From Ceratotherium simum simum (Eukaryota > Chordata > Mammalia > Perissodactyla > Rhinocerotidae), in assembly GCF_000283155.1 (NCBI RefSeq), contig NW_004454181.1, positions 28,459,764 through 28,523,763 of the forward strand: a stretch of 64,000 nucleotides of DNA, in the 5' to 3' direction. A program made the position numbers and the translations under genes. Under the pieces are notes generated by a model. It was not told where the DNA came from and made no database searches. It worked only from the letters and a program-made list of their open reading frames with translations. Of the stretch, positions 1-27,425 are shown piece by piece; the stretch's first letter is position 1, and each line of letters opens with the position of its first letter.

Positions 1-15349
<15,349 letters not shown>

Positions 15350-16745
15350 CTGAAAGCAAGCAGAGAACAGAGTAGACTAAAGTATACCAAACTCAGACGC
15401 AGAAATTATCCTGATAAAATCTAAGTAAAACAATGTTTATTTTAAAATACAGACAAAGGTAGTGCTATTACAATGGTACAGACCACATTCAAATTAATAA
15501 AAATATTACACAAAAGGCACAGAACATCTTTTTCTGAAGAGTAACAGAGAATACTATAAAAATGTATTATTTAGAATGAGAGAAATCCAAGGAATGAGGA
15601 GTCCTGGATTCTAATTTGTACCCTGTTGCTTCCTATGTAATTCACTCAATTTCTCCATGCATCAATTTGTTCATATGTAAAGTAAAATCACCAAAGTAGG
15701 TAAACAAAACCCCTCCCAACTCCAGGAGCTTGTGATTCTAGGACTGCCCCTAACACAGCAGACGGTGGAAGAGGACTCTTGGGTTCAAGTCCTGGATCTG
15801 CCACAAACTACTTCTATGAACTTGAGTCACCTTTTAAATTCTTCATTCTCCCACCTATAAAGTGAGGGGATTAGACTCCACTAGTGGGTCACAAACCCCT
15901 TTATGAATCTAATAAGAACTACAGACCTTCTCCTCAAAAAATAAACACAATTTTATATGTAATTTCAAAGGGAGAATAAAACCACTCTTCTCCCTCTCCC
16001 TCTCCTGTAAATATTAAGGAGCAGAGGTTAATTCACATTGTATCAAATGTATGTTTTGTTTGTTTTTAAAATAAGCTTTAGTGAAGGAGGAAGAGAGGGA
16101 AGGAGGGAGAAGGTGGGAGGAATGGAGAGGAGGAAGAAGGGATAAAGTCAGATGAGCGAGGACCCAGAGGTTTTTTTTTTATTTTGTTGATCAGGTTAAG
16201 AGAAAACTAAGTGAAAACAGTGTCCTTTAAATAGCATTATCAATTATCACTGGTAAAATTCTGAAAAATTATTTGGACTCAAACTCAGAGAACTCTAGCT
16301 CAGACCTCAAACTTAACCATGCTACAGTGATGCACAGAATTGCTGTTCCAAATCAGTGCATCTCTAGATTAAATAGTGTTTGCTCCCCTTTATGCACCAA
16401 CTTTTTCTTCTTCTTAACTATAAACTTTTACTGTTAAAACTTTCTAAAGTGGACTGCGTGCTTCTATTTTCTTAGGGGTTGACTCAATAAAAGCTTAACC
16501 TTTCCTTGATGACCTTATCAATATGAATATACATTATATTCTGTGATGCCTCCTCTCAGGGGCTACTGAAGTATGTGGAGATCCTGGGGGTCCTTTGCTT
16601 AGGCAGTAAATGGGAGAAAACTACAAGGCTAAGTGAACTCGCATTTCTTGTGCTTGTGCATGTGTTCTGGTCTCTTCTTCCCTCAGTGAAAGGTTATGTG
16701 CTGTTACTTCTGGCAGGTGTCAGCATGCTTGCTTCTCCCTGCACT

Positions 16746-16746
<1 letters not shown>

Positions 16747-16805
<59 letters not shown>
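16747..16805. repeat. (CA)n microsatellite, about 29 units
   Basis: An uninterrupted CA run in FBXO38 intron 1. Being pure and long, it is likely to vary in length between individuals. Confidence 0.97.
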
Positions 16806-16808
<3 letters not shown>

Positions 16809-18604
16809 CTAATTTTTTACTTTAATCAGCTATGGCCTGGAAAACCAAAGAAAAAAGTTTTTAGAACTGTGTGTGGATTAGTATCAACAGGCATCAGTAG
16901 TATCGACCAAAGGAATTCTGCAAAGAGTAGGGACATGAGCTACAGTGCACTGAATTTGTGACATCCATTTTGCCTTCTCAGAGGCTTATTTATATGTTGT
17001 CCATCACATTTTGGCTAATAGACCTCTGGAGAAATAAAGTTTATACTCAGAACACTCCACAAAAAAAAGTTATAACTATACTCATCTGCTTCTGATTATA
17101 TCATTGCCCATCTTTTCCTACTTACTGTCCTCCCCTCTCCAAATGGATCTTTCCACCTTATGATAGCTCCTGAAACCGCTCTAAAGTTATTTTGACCTAA
17201 GCATCAAATCCAACAGCCTCTCTTCAGTGCTCCCCCATCCAACCCATTTGTAGTATGGGGCACTGCTGACCCCTTCTTCTTTGAAACCCTCTCATCCTTT
17301 GGCCCCCTAAGTGATATTCTCTCAGTCCTCTTCATTCCTCTATGACCACTCCTTAGCCTCTTCTGCCAATTCACCCTAGAACCTTCTTCTCCCTGGGTAA
17401 TTGTATCCATTCTCAAGGCTTCAGCTACTATAAATACACTAAAAAAAGATTTCTACTTCTGGCTCCTATCTTTCCTGAGCTTTGACCTTTATTTCCTCTG
17501 CCTATCAGAATTCTTCATCTCAATATCTTGAACATCCTTCAAAAACATCATGTCCAAACTGAACTCTCTCCACAACCACAAACCACGTCTCTCCCCAAAC
17601 ACACACACACACACAACACACATACACACCTGTTCTCCCTACTGTAGTTTACCAGATTCGCAAATTAGAAACCCTGAAATGAGCCTCAATACGTCATGAT
17701 CTTTCACCTCCCATAGTCACTTGATTGGCTATTCTTATCAATTTTATCACAACACTGCTTTTGCATCCATTCCCACTGGGTTGCAGACTTCTATCAATCT
17801 TCATATGGGCTACTGCAATGGCTTCCTAAATGATGTCCACCACTGTATCCCCAGGGCCTGGAACAAAGCCTACCACACAGTAGGCCCTCAATAAGTAATT
17901 TGCTGAATAAATGCTTATCATACCATACTCCACCTAGAAGCTAGAGTTATCTTTTTAAAGCATTCCTCTGAGTGCACGTAAAGTGAAAAAAGCAAGATGG
18001 ACAATATGTCAAAAGTATTATCCCACTTGCATAAAAGAAAAAGGACAAATATGCCTGTGTTTGCAAGGGACATTTTCGGAATGATTCATGACAAAATATT
18101 AACAGCGGTTACCTTGGGCAGTGAAAGCAGAGGTTTAGGAAAGTAAAAAAGAGAGTTTTGTGTTTCATATTCTTCTCCATTGTTTGAAAATTTTAGATTG
18201 GTCATGGATATTACATTTCAAAACAAAAAACAAACAAAACAAAAACTAAATCAGCCTACAAGGAATTCTAGTTTCCAGAGGATAAAATCTTCCCAATCTG
18301 CCTCAAGCCCCCTTTCAATCTCATCTTTCAATCCTTACCACTTGCTCCTCAGGAAACTCACTCTAGCTGCACAGATTATCCTCAGTTCCCCTGAACAAAC
18401 ACTGATCTTTCAATCCTAATAAGCTATTAACTCTGGCATCCTTCCCTTCCTTTTCTTGCCTAGAAAACCACTAATCTGCCTTCAAAATCTAGTTTAAATG
18501 TTAAGTCCTCTGTGAAAATTCCTACTCACCCACAATCTGAGCTCCCTGTGAGACTTAACATACTCTTCTACTATAGCAACTTACGTAGAATTTTATTGGT
18601 CATG

Positions 18605-18663
18605 TCTCTGCCAGGAAAAGGAAAAAATCTCAGTCTCTGCCAGGAAAAGGAAAAGAATCTCAG
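18605..18663. repeat. Two-unit tandem repeat of 29-30 bp
   Basis: TCTCTGCCAGGAAAAGGAAA begins at 18605 and again at 18634; each unit ends AATCTCAG, and a third partial unit starts TCTCCTGCC. The near identity points to a fairly recent local duplication. Confidence 0.9.
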
Positions 18664-20279
18664 TCTCCTGCCTCTAGGTGATAACAAGTCCTTGCTCATA
18701 ATAAATCCTCAAATGTCTGATGTATGACTATCCCTCAGTCTTTCTATTATTCCATATGCATCCAGTAGCTTCGTGGCTGCTAAAAACCTTTTCATGCTCC
18801 TATGAGCATTCTGTTTGCTATCAAAACCCTATATGATCTCAGCAACAAGCCTCTAACCCTGGCAAAAATGCAATCAGATTTTACTCCAGTAAGAACACGT
18901 AACAAACAGCTACCGTGCAGCATGCAAATGCTTCAACAAGACTATTAACCAGTACAGACCAATCCAACCACGAATTAATTCTCCGGCTATCATATTTTAG
19001 CACATGCTTCACCTTTAAGAATCCTCACAACTCTAACCATTCACAGACACCATGTTCTTGACTTTTCATCCTTTAAGTAAAAATCTTTCTTAACCCTTTT
19101 CCCTTCTTTTTCTTCACCAAATCCACACCACTTAATAATTTACACCCTCATTTTAGGATTCCATCTTTTATTATTCCTTATTATTTTGCAGTGCTGGGGT
19201 TTTGTGTGAAACAGATTTAGTAGCCCCAGTGCACAATATATACTTGAATTTTTAAACCAAATAGACTGCCCCTTAAATATCACTGAGGTTATAAAAGTTC
19301 ACTTGGTTAGAACTTGGAAAAATATTTACTCATAGATATGATATTACACAACATTATCTGAGGTTAGGTCTCCACCAAGCCCACAAAAATCTATGAAACC
19401 TACAATATGCATGAATACTAACTAGCTAAGGGCCTAAGTTAGCAGGACTAACAAAATTTTAGGTGAAATTGTATACATATTTCCCATATCATGCCTAGAA
19501 TTGAAGATCTGGTCACACAGCTACCTACTTGGCAGCAGATGGAATAGCAATATCCCTGCTCTAAGCCTTTGGTGGGGAAGGGCTTATGGAGATGAACATT
19601 GGAATAAAGGGTAAGATCTCTATCCTACATCTAGGGGCTTAACAGGTCAGGACCTAAAGCCAGGGGAGATCCATCAGTCCTTGCCAGTCCAAGTAGGTGC
19701 CCCTGGAGATGTTCAGGAGGTAAAAAGCTTCCTCATTAAAAGACTCATTTATTTTCCTTATCACCACTCAAACTCTATAAAGGACAACAAAATTGTTTCA
19801 ACTCAAGTTGGCTTCATCTTCATTTAAGTGAAATACCTAGCTAGGCTATGCTGACCATTTCATCCCAGCTACTGAGTATGAGAGGCCTGGTACCCCTGTA
19901 TGGGAAAAAAACACCAATCAAGACATGTAAAGTCCCAAGTGATGATGGTGTCTCTCTTGTACGTGCACTCTCTCTTAACTGCTTTTCTTTTAGTGGGATG
20001 AGGGATAAAAGCAAGTGAGAATAGAAAATTGCCATGGCTAGCCTTCTATGTCTTGGTTTCTTCCTACCCCTATCTCCAAAATATCACCACTTGTCACTTG
20101 AGAAACTCAACAAGGTAGGAAGGTCCAAAGCAGCAGTAGGTTAAAAGTGAAGGCGGAAAGGAGGGAAATTCCAGTTATCAGCAGTAGATAAAGATGACGC
20201 ATTGGAGCTGGCCTAGCAGTGGAGTCATGGAGGGTAAGGGAGAGGTGAGTATAAATAATAGGTGATTACAGATATGTGA

Positions 20280-20671
20280 GCCAGCCCAGTGGTCTAGCGG
20301 TTAAGATTCAGCGCTGCTGTGGCCCTGGTTCATTTCCCAGTCAGGGAACCACACCACCGTCTGTCGGTTGTCATACTGTGGCGGCTGCCTATTGCTGTGA
20401 TGCTGAACGCTATGCCACCGGTATTCCAAATACCAGCAGGGGCACCCATGGTGGACAGGTTTCAGGGGAGCTTCCAAAGTAGTAAGAAGGACCTGGCCAC
20501 CCACTTCTGAAAAAATCAACCATGAAAACCCTATAGATAGCATCAGAGCATTGTCTGATATAGCACCAGAAGATGAGAGGAGACAGAAAAGACCAGGCAG
20601 GCTTCCACTCTGCTGTACAAAGGGTCGCTAGGAGTCAGAAATGACTCAACAGCACTCACAGCAACAAATAA
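20280..20671 (+). mobile_element. Long-form tRNA-derived SINE of the perissodactyl ERE group
   Basis: Starts with a tRNA-like head (GCCAGCCCAGTGGTCTAGCGG) and runs about 390 bp, ending TCAGAAATGACTCAACAGCA and a short A-rich tail. It is flanked by ATATGTGA at 20272-20279 and 20672-20679 (target-site duplication). It matches the element at 62841-63243 along its whole length. It lies in FBXO38 intron 1, opposite to the gene. Confidence 0.85.
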
Positions 20672-23600
20672 ATATGTGAAGACTATATTTTGTAGCACTA
20701 GGTTATTGCCAGGGTTAGCAAGTTCTGGAGGCTCAGACTCTAAACCCTAAAGAAATGTCAATCTGACAGCATTATAGAATCCCAGAATGTTAGAAGTTGA
20801 AGGGGCCCTCAGAGACTGCCTAGACACAGGGTTCTTAATTTTTTGGGGGTTACAAATCCATTTGAGACTATGATGAAAGCTGCACATCATCTCCCAGAGA
20901 GAAAAGCAAAACATACCCAGACTCATCCACACAGAATTACATATACAATTTCAGTGTCTTCCCAGGCACATCAAAGCCCATCCAGAGGTCCCTGTCCAAG
21001 ACTGGCTCCCTCAATTTTCAGATGGACAAACAGAACCAGAGAGGACAAGTCACTTGCCCAAGGGCATATATTAAGTATCAGAGTTCAGGATGGCATTCAG
21101 ACTTCCTAGCCTACACTACACACCCCACCACCAGGTTAGTCCTCTGCACCTTGGCTGCCTCCCTGCATTCCAGAGCTATGCCCAGTGCTTGGAGACAGGC
21201 TTCTGGATGCTCTGACAGAACTGCTGGGACTGCACTCTCCTTCACAAATTAGGGTTTGTGGTCCCTCTAATTTAGGTTCCCACACAGCAGCCTATAGTAG
21301 CTCTGGGTATCCTTCAGTCATTCTGTCGCTGTCTGTTTAGCAGATCTTAGCCACAGGAAGCATTGTTTTTGTCCTGGCAGACCAAATACATTCTAAGTTA
21401 ACAAGCCTGAATTGTTTGTGAGTATTCTTTAAACCAGGGTTCTTCTATAACACAACTTCTTTTAAGCATGCTCTTCTTCCAACCTGCCAGTTTGAAGCTC
21501 CCCCCATTCCAAACAAAACTACACTATCCTCTACTAATGCAATTCATTCTTGTTGCTCCCAAATTTATCCCTATCCTTTCATACTTAACCCTCATGGCTA
21601 TGTTCACCTCTTGTAGGGGAACACCAACATTTACTTGCTTGCAAAATCAAGTTATTTTCCTTTTAATCCTCTATTTCCATTATAGAGGTTTTAACACATT
21701 GTTCACAATTCTGACAATCGCTGATACCTATAAAAGTCATATATAAATCCACTCCTTTACTCCCTAAATGTCACAACAAAAAATCTTCCTATACCTGTTC
21801 CATCTTGTCAACATCCTCCTCCATCCCTGACTTACTCTACTAACTACTCCCTTCCTCAAATCACACCAGGCCCTCCACGGTAACTGTTTGTTATTAATAC
21901 ACTCTACAGGGCAAAGATAAACTAACTTATCTTACAACTAACCAGAAAATTTAGGGACCTCTTATAAAATTTTGACAATTCTGAATCAATTTCTCATTCT
22001 GTAATTAATAACAATTCTCTGGAGAAACTCCTTTTCTTGATTGCTATTATCTATTCATCCATCCACCCATTCCCTCACTCATTTATTTGCTGCCTACTAA
22101 GTGTTAGGTGGTGACAGTCTTTCTTCCCATGAAGCTTACAGTCTCAGAGCGGACATTGATTCTACCACCAGTTTCTTACACCTCAGTCATTTCAATTACT
22201 AAAACCTAAATTACCTTTCACTACCCTCACCAAAAATACTTCTCTCTCATTTAAAACTTCCCAACGAACTCAATCATCCCATCTTGTCAAGGGCTTCCCC
22301 GCCCTTCAAGTTTCTAATGCCTTTCTTTAGCTTCTATTGGCTTCAGCTTGCTCATATCAAAGTAATCTTGCACGGCACTTAATTTGACCCCATTTCTCAC
22401 ACCATAGATCTCCTATGTCTATGACGTAGGACAGCCTCTCTTGCCTAAAGAAACACCCACCACACCCACCAAGCTGCTCAGATAAAACATAAGCAAAAAA
22501 ACCCCCAGAATTACAGGGCTGAAAGGGTCTAGGAATCATCCAGTCCAATTCTTCATTTTCTAGATAAGGAAAGCAAGGCCCAGAGAGGTAAGCTGGTTTT
22601 CCCAAAGGCCCAGAGCCAGAAAGTACCAGTACTGACGCAAGGATTCAGGTCTTCAACTCCAGTTCAAGTCCAATTTCATTTCACCATATCACTTTACCTT
22701 ACTGAAATCTAGTTTTTCCTTTTTCTCCTACCCTATGCCTTAGTATCTTTGTTACTAAAAATAAAGTGTGTATCCCTAGGCACACAGTCACTTAAACAAA
22801 CACACGCACACAAGTCTATATTCTTTACCCAAAGAGTACATTAGAATCACAGCATCACAAATTTTAAAGAGAAGGAAGGAGCCTTAGGGATCACCTAAAC
22901 CAGTAATTGCCAAAAAGACAGTTAAAAATTACAAGCACAGATTTTTCAGCCTATACAACTAGATACATAATATGTACCCTCCACGTTCCCTTTTCCCTCA
23001 CCCAGAAAATCATGGCCTTATAGAGCCGTTATTTTATCCCTCAGTTGTGCTAGGAGGATGGGAAAGGGGATTAAGAATCAGTGACCTAACCCAGCTCCTT
23101 CATTTGACAGATGAGAAATCTTAAATCGAGAGAGAGGAAGGGATTTGCTCAAAGTGAACCAGCAAGCTGACAGCAGCTTTAGGATAAAAGACAAGGTCTA
23201 CTCTTCACATGGGCGTGTTTCACACTGCTGGTACAGGTTTACATAACAAAGTCTTCAGGACAGAGCTACCCACTGCACAGGAAGCACGAGAACCTTCCTA
23301 AGTGCCCAGCTGCCCTTGGCCGGCTTGGTGTCTGGAAATTAACATGGTAGACGTCTCTTATCAGTTAACTCCTGGCAATGCAGGATGCACGGAAAACATG
23401 CTTTTCAGGTCTGTCTCTAAGGAACGAGTCCTTGAACGGGAGTTGCGAATTTGACTTGCAGAGCTAGAAGGGGCATCCGAGGCATCTAACACATTCGTTT
23501 TACAGATACACACATTGTGGCACCGAGAGGGTAATGCATCTGGGCAAGGTCACACAGTGAGTCGGGGGATGAGGTAAGACTAGAAATCGGGGCTCCCGAT

Positions 23601-23749
23601 CTCAGGGGTGGCGGCCTCTCAAAGACGTAGTATTCACTGCGACCTGCTCAGGGACATCCCCTCAGTACGCTGACTACAGGCCTTCCTCCATTTACTGGCT
23701 TAAACACTGACTTACGTTAAAATCGTGGAATTCGTGACGCCCGGAGTGG

Positions 23750-24380
23750 GATGGGGTTCCAGAAGTTGCCCAGGCCAAACCCCCCATTTTGTTGAGGAAA
23801 TGGAGGCCCGGGGGGGTTCTGTATGCTGGAATCTTGGGCCAGGTTCAGATAGGGTGGCAAACCCCGCAACCAGGGCCTAAAAGGCCGAGAACCACAAGCC
23901 CCATCGCTGCTCTCCTGGGAGCTCTAGGCCCGAAAGGGACCCGAGACCCAGAGCCCAGGCGGTCGGGAGCCCCACAGCCCCCATCCGGCCGCCTCCGCCC
24001 CGCCGCACGGCCCCCCGGCCCTGCGGCCAGCCTCCCGTCCCCGGCGCACTCGGCCGCCGCCTCACCTACGCCGGCCCTCCGCCTGTTATTGTAGTTGAGA
24101 GGGAGGGAGTAACCCGTCAGGCACTTCCCGCGGCCCCCACCGCCGCGGAGCTTCCGCTTCCGCCGCCGCTCGGGCATTTCCGGAGCGACCTCTTCCGGGG
24201 CTGGGCCCGCACCCCGCGGCCATGTTGGGTGTGGGTAGGATGCGTCCTCGCACGGCAGCCATGTTAAGCGTGGCATTTCGGGAAGGGCTGGGGCCGGGCC
24301 TTCTTTCACGTGAGAGCGTCGCCGCGCCGGAAGTGCTGACTCTGATTCTACAGTCTGGGGTTGGGTGCTGGGTCAGCTGA
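23750..24380 (-). promoter_or_regulatory. CpG-island promoter of FBXO38
   Basis: The only strongly GC- and CpG-rich stretch in the window, placed right at the non-coding first exon. No TATA box is seen. Motifs visible: two GCCATGTT YY1-like sites (24219-24226 and 24258-24265, 39 bp apart), an E-box CACGTG (24307-24312), an ETS/GABPA-type CCGGAAGTG (24327-24335), and further CTTCCG/TTCCGG ETS-like cores at about 24150-24200. This is a typical housekeeping promoter. Such islands often fire in both directions, so a divergent non-coding transcript toward higher coordinates is possible but not shown. Confidence 0.85.
24066..24200 (-). other. FBXO38: FBXO38 exon 1, non-coding 5'UTR (5' limit approximate)
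   Basis: A good donor (CGTAG|GTGAG) ends at 24066 inside the CpG island on the minus strand. It is the natural partner of the 5'UTR acceptor at 15350, giving a first intron of about 8.7 kb. The right-hand limit, the transcription start, cannot be fixed from sequence; 24200 is a rough placement near the YY1 and ETS motifs. Confidence 0.7.
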
Positions 24381-26214
24381 TGCAGCCTGGCGTTGGATAA
24401 GCCTTCGGACCTGGGGTTCGTGATTTGCAAAGTAATTAACGGTATTTTACAGTTTCCAAAGGGCTTTCACATCGGTGTCTCATTAAAAACTACCTAGCAC
24501 TCTGACATATGGGCAGGAATCACCTTAATCGTGCTGTTGTTGTTGTTAATGGATAAAAATTATCTTCAGAGAGCATAATTGACTTGCTCAATGTCACACA
24601 ACTGGACTGAAACAGGTTTTTACCCTTCAAATCCCGCCTTTTTGCCTCTACATACATGTATGTAGAACGGGCTAAAATACCTGGATTAAAATAGATACAA
24701 ATACCCCTTAGGAAAGTTAGTGTGCACTCAAGCTATATGAGACACGATTTGACAAGACATAGGAGTGACTAGACGATTCTGCTGGAGAAAGGAATGAAGA
24801 TGGCTTAGGGGTTCCCCTGGTCCTTCCTATTCTTTTCTTGATTGATACCAAACCTATCGGTTTTTCTCTCCTCCCCTGTGGTTTGGTGCTGTACGTTTCA
24901 GCTTGTCTTAGGCAGTCGCAGTTCTAGCTATCTCATTCCATATGTCAAACCATGTTTCTTGATCTGGGGCTCTGGGAAGAAAGACGAGACAACAATAACA
25001 AAACAAAGCCTCATCATATTTATGTACTATTCATCTTAATCCCAGCTTTCATATTACATTCTTCCTGTAAGGGAAGATAAAATCCTATTCCCATGTTACT
25101 TGCTTCTGTCAGTTTCTTTCATATTTGAACTTAAATAAATGAAACAGTAAAACCTGGGCTTTTCCTGTTTCCTGGACTGTTCTGAAGAACAAATAGGAAT
25201 TGTATGGGAAAGTGTCTAGCACTGAGCCTGACATAGATAGAAGGCATTCGATAAGGTTTATTTCAGTGCAATCGGTTTGAATCTTTAATTGAATATATTC
25301 CTTCTTTTGATTAGTATTCCTCTTTTGGTAAAAAGCACTATGGTGGGGCTAGAAATACTCACAAATAAGATATGTTTCCTACTTCAAGTTTAGAAAGGGA
25401 AACAAAAGCATACCTACAAATCATTGTAATAAATGCTAAACAGAGATATTTTCTGAGTGCTATGAGTGCCAGCTGTGTATAACAACACGTAAAACTAGTT
25501 TAGTTTTAACATTTTGAGGTAGAATATGTAATGTGCATCCCTTCATCTCCAAGATTTTTTTCTTTGCTGGTGATGTGGGTTTTTGTTAGGGTCCTGAGTT
25601 AGTGTTCCATACTCATACAGTGGCATTGTTGGGGGACTTTGAGCTCTACAGAGAAATTTGCCCTACACTAAATGGCCCTGAACCACTGTGAGATTTTTTT
25701 CTAAATTCTTAATCTCCACTTTCTAATTAGATTTTAAAATACTTCTCACTTCTCATACTCTCATAAGTTCTAGCACCAGCCTCTATTCTCCCTTGAAACT
25801 TCTTAGGTCCTTAGACAACAGATACTCCTTTTGTTAGAAGGTCTGACATTTAAGAAAAGAGGCTCTGGTTGAGGATAGGGGTTGGGGTTTGTTGGGGCCA
25901 CTTCTGTGGCTATGGAGCCTGTGCAATGCACAACTACAAGGGGTGCCATGCACACTGGGGTCATTCACATTATCCTTGGAGTTGAGTAATGTGGGAGAAC
26001 TCAACTATAAATTTAAATACAGGCTTTTTAAGAAAAAAATTCTACTGCAGCTATTTTGACTGAGAAACTGTGTATTTAGTGATCAGCAATGTAGGCTTTA
26101 GAACCAGAAAGATCTGGTTCAAGTGTGAGTTCCTCCACTTACTGGCAGAGAGACCACGGGCAAGCAGTTCACCTCTAAGCCTCAAGTTTATCAAGTAAAA
26201 ATGAACATCATTAT
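24381..26214. other. Intergenic flank upstream of FBXO38
   Basis: Starts with a MIR-like segment (about 24440-24640). Further on I see no exon or clear repeat. A divergent non-coding transcript from the island would lie here, but no splice pattern was identified. Confidence 0.45.
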
Positions 26215-26710
26215 GGTACCTACATAACAAACCACTGCAGAATTGAGTGGCATAATACAACAATTTGTTATGATCTATCGTGATTGTATGGGTTGACTGG
26301 GCTCAGCTGAGCAGTTCTAGCTTGGGGTCTCTTATGCATTTGCAATCAGATGTCAGCTGAGACTTTACTAAACTTCACGCTCAGATGGATATTACATTGT
26401 TGGCAATTCAGCCTGGAAGCCCTCTAGGGGCTCAGCTAGAGCTATCCATCAGAGTGCCTACATATGGCCTCCTTCTCTGGTTTGGATTTCTCACAACAAG
26501 GCACTTGGGCTCTGATAGGGAGCACTCAGCGATAGAGCACACACAGCAAGCTGTTCCAAGCAGTACAGGAGGAAGCTACAGGACAGGACTTCTTATGATT
26601 TAGCCTGGGAAGTCCCAGAGGTTATTTCTGTCACATTCTGTTGGTCAGGGAAACCACTAAGCCAGCCCAGATTCAAGAGGAGAAGAATAAGACTCCACCT
26701 CTTAATCGAA
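26215..26710. repeat. Old mammalian interspersed repeat, class not assigned
   Basis: ACATAACAAACCACTGCAGA through ACTCCACCTCTTAATCGAAG is a familiar mammalian repeat of about 500 bp with GGGTTGACTGGGCTCAGCTG near its left third. I do not remember the family name with confidence. Confidence 0.5.
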
Positions 26711-26744
26711 GGAGTCTACGCATGAATGATTCTCTACATGATTT

Positions 26745-27425
26745 TTGAAAATTTTTGTAAAATTTACCACAATAAATAATATAATATAAAATTAATAATA
26801 TAAAATTTCCCATTTTAAGTGTATAATTCAGTGGCCTTAAGTATATTTACATTGTTGTGCAACTGCACCACCATCCACCTTCAGAACTTTTTCATTTTTC
26901 CAAAATGAAACTCTATACCCACTAAACAACAAGTCCTATTCTCGACATCCCCAGCCCCTGGCAACCACCATTCTACTTTCTGTCTCTAGGTACCTCATAT
27001 AAGTGGAATCATGCATGTTTGTCCTTCTGTGTCGGGCTTCTTTCACTTAGTGTAATGTCTTCAAGGTTCATCCATGCTGTAGCACGTGTCAGAATTTCCT
27101 TCCTTTTTACCACTGAATAATATTCCATTGCATGTGTACACCACATTTTGTTTGTCCATTCATCCATTGATGGACATTCGGGTTGCTTCCACCTCTTGGC
27201 TATTGTGAATAATGCTTCAGTGAATATGAGTCTGCAAATATCTCTTCTAGATCCAACTTTCCATTCTTTTGGATATATACTCAAAAGTGAGATTGCAGGA
27301 TCATATGGTAATTCTATTGTCAATTTTCCCATAGCTGTGCACCATTTTACATTCTTACTAGCAGTGCACAAGTGTTCCAATTTCTCCACATTCTTGCTCT
27401 CATTTGTTTTTTGTGAGGTAATGTT
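26745..27425 (-). mobile_element. L1 LINE 3' fragment
   Basis: On the minus strand, 27389-27009 is open and reads [42 protein letters not shown] and WMNLEDITLSE, the C-terminal end of L1 ORF2. The rest, down to 26745, is its 3' non-coding part. It is dead: only the last part of ORF2 is present. Confidence 0.88.

Larger units (their letters stand above)
15350..24065. other. FBXO38 intron 1 (about 8.7 kb)
   Basis: Holds two MIR-type pieces (15590-15720, 15750-15880), a GGA-rich stretch (16080-16140), microsatellites, the long SINE at 20280, and several copies of an old repeat with CAGATAAGGAAACTGAGGC-like wording (about 20.75-21.07, 22.50-22.64, 22.84-22.91, 23.09-23.17, 23.45-23.58 kb). No internal exon was found. 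Confidence 0.5.

Noticed and set aside
16575..16961. 128-codon open frame with a run of His-Thr
   Set aside because: The His-Thr run is the translation of a CA microsatellite inside an intron.
20280..20310. tRNA-like sequence at SINE heads as a possible true tRNA gene
   Set aside because: Followed by SINE body and tail with target-site duplications and no complete cloverleaf was recognised.
23845..24309. 154-codon open frame on the minus strand across the CpG island
   Set aside because: GC-rich DNA lacks stop codons by composition. It crosses the FBXO38 exon 1 donor and has no family match.
27009..27389. 127-codon open frame on the minus strand
   Set aside because: It is the C-terminal end of L1 ORF2 ([27 protein letters not shown]), part of a dead LINE.
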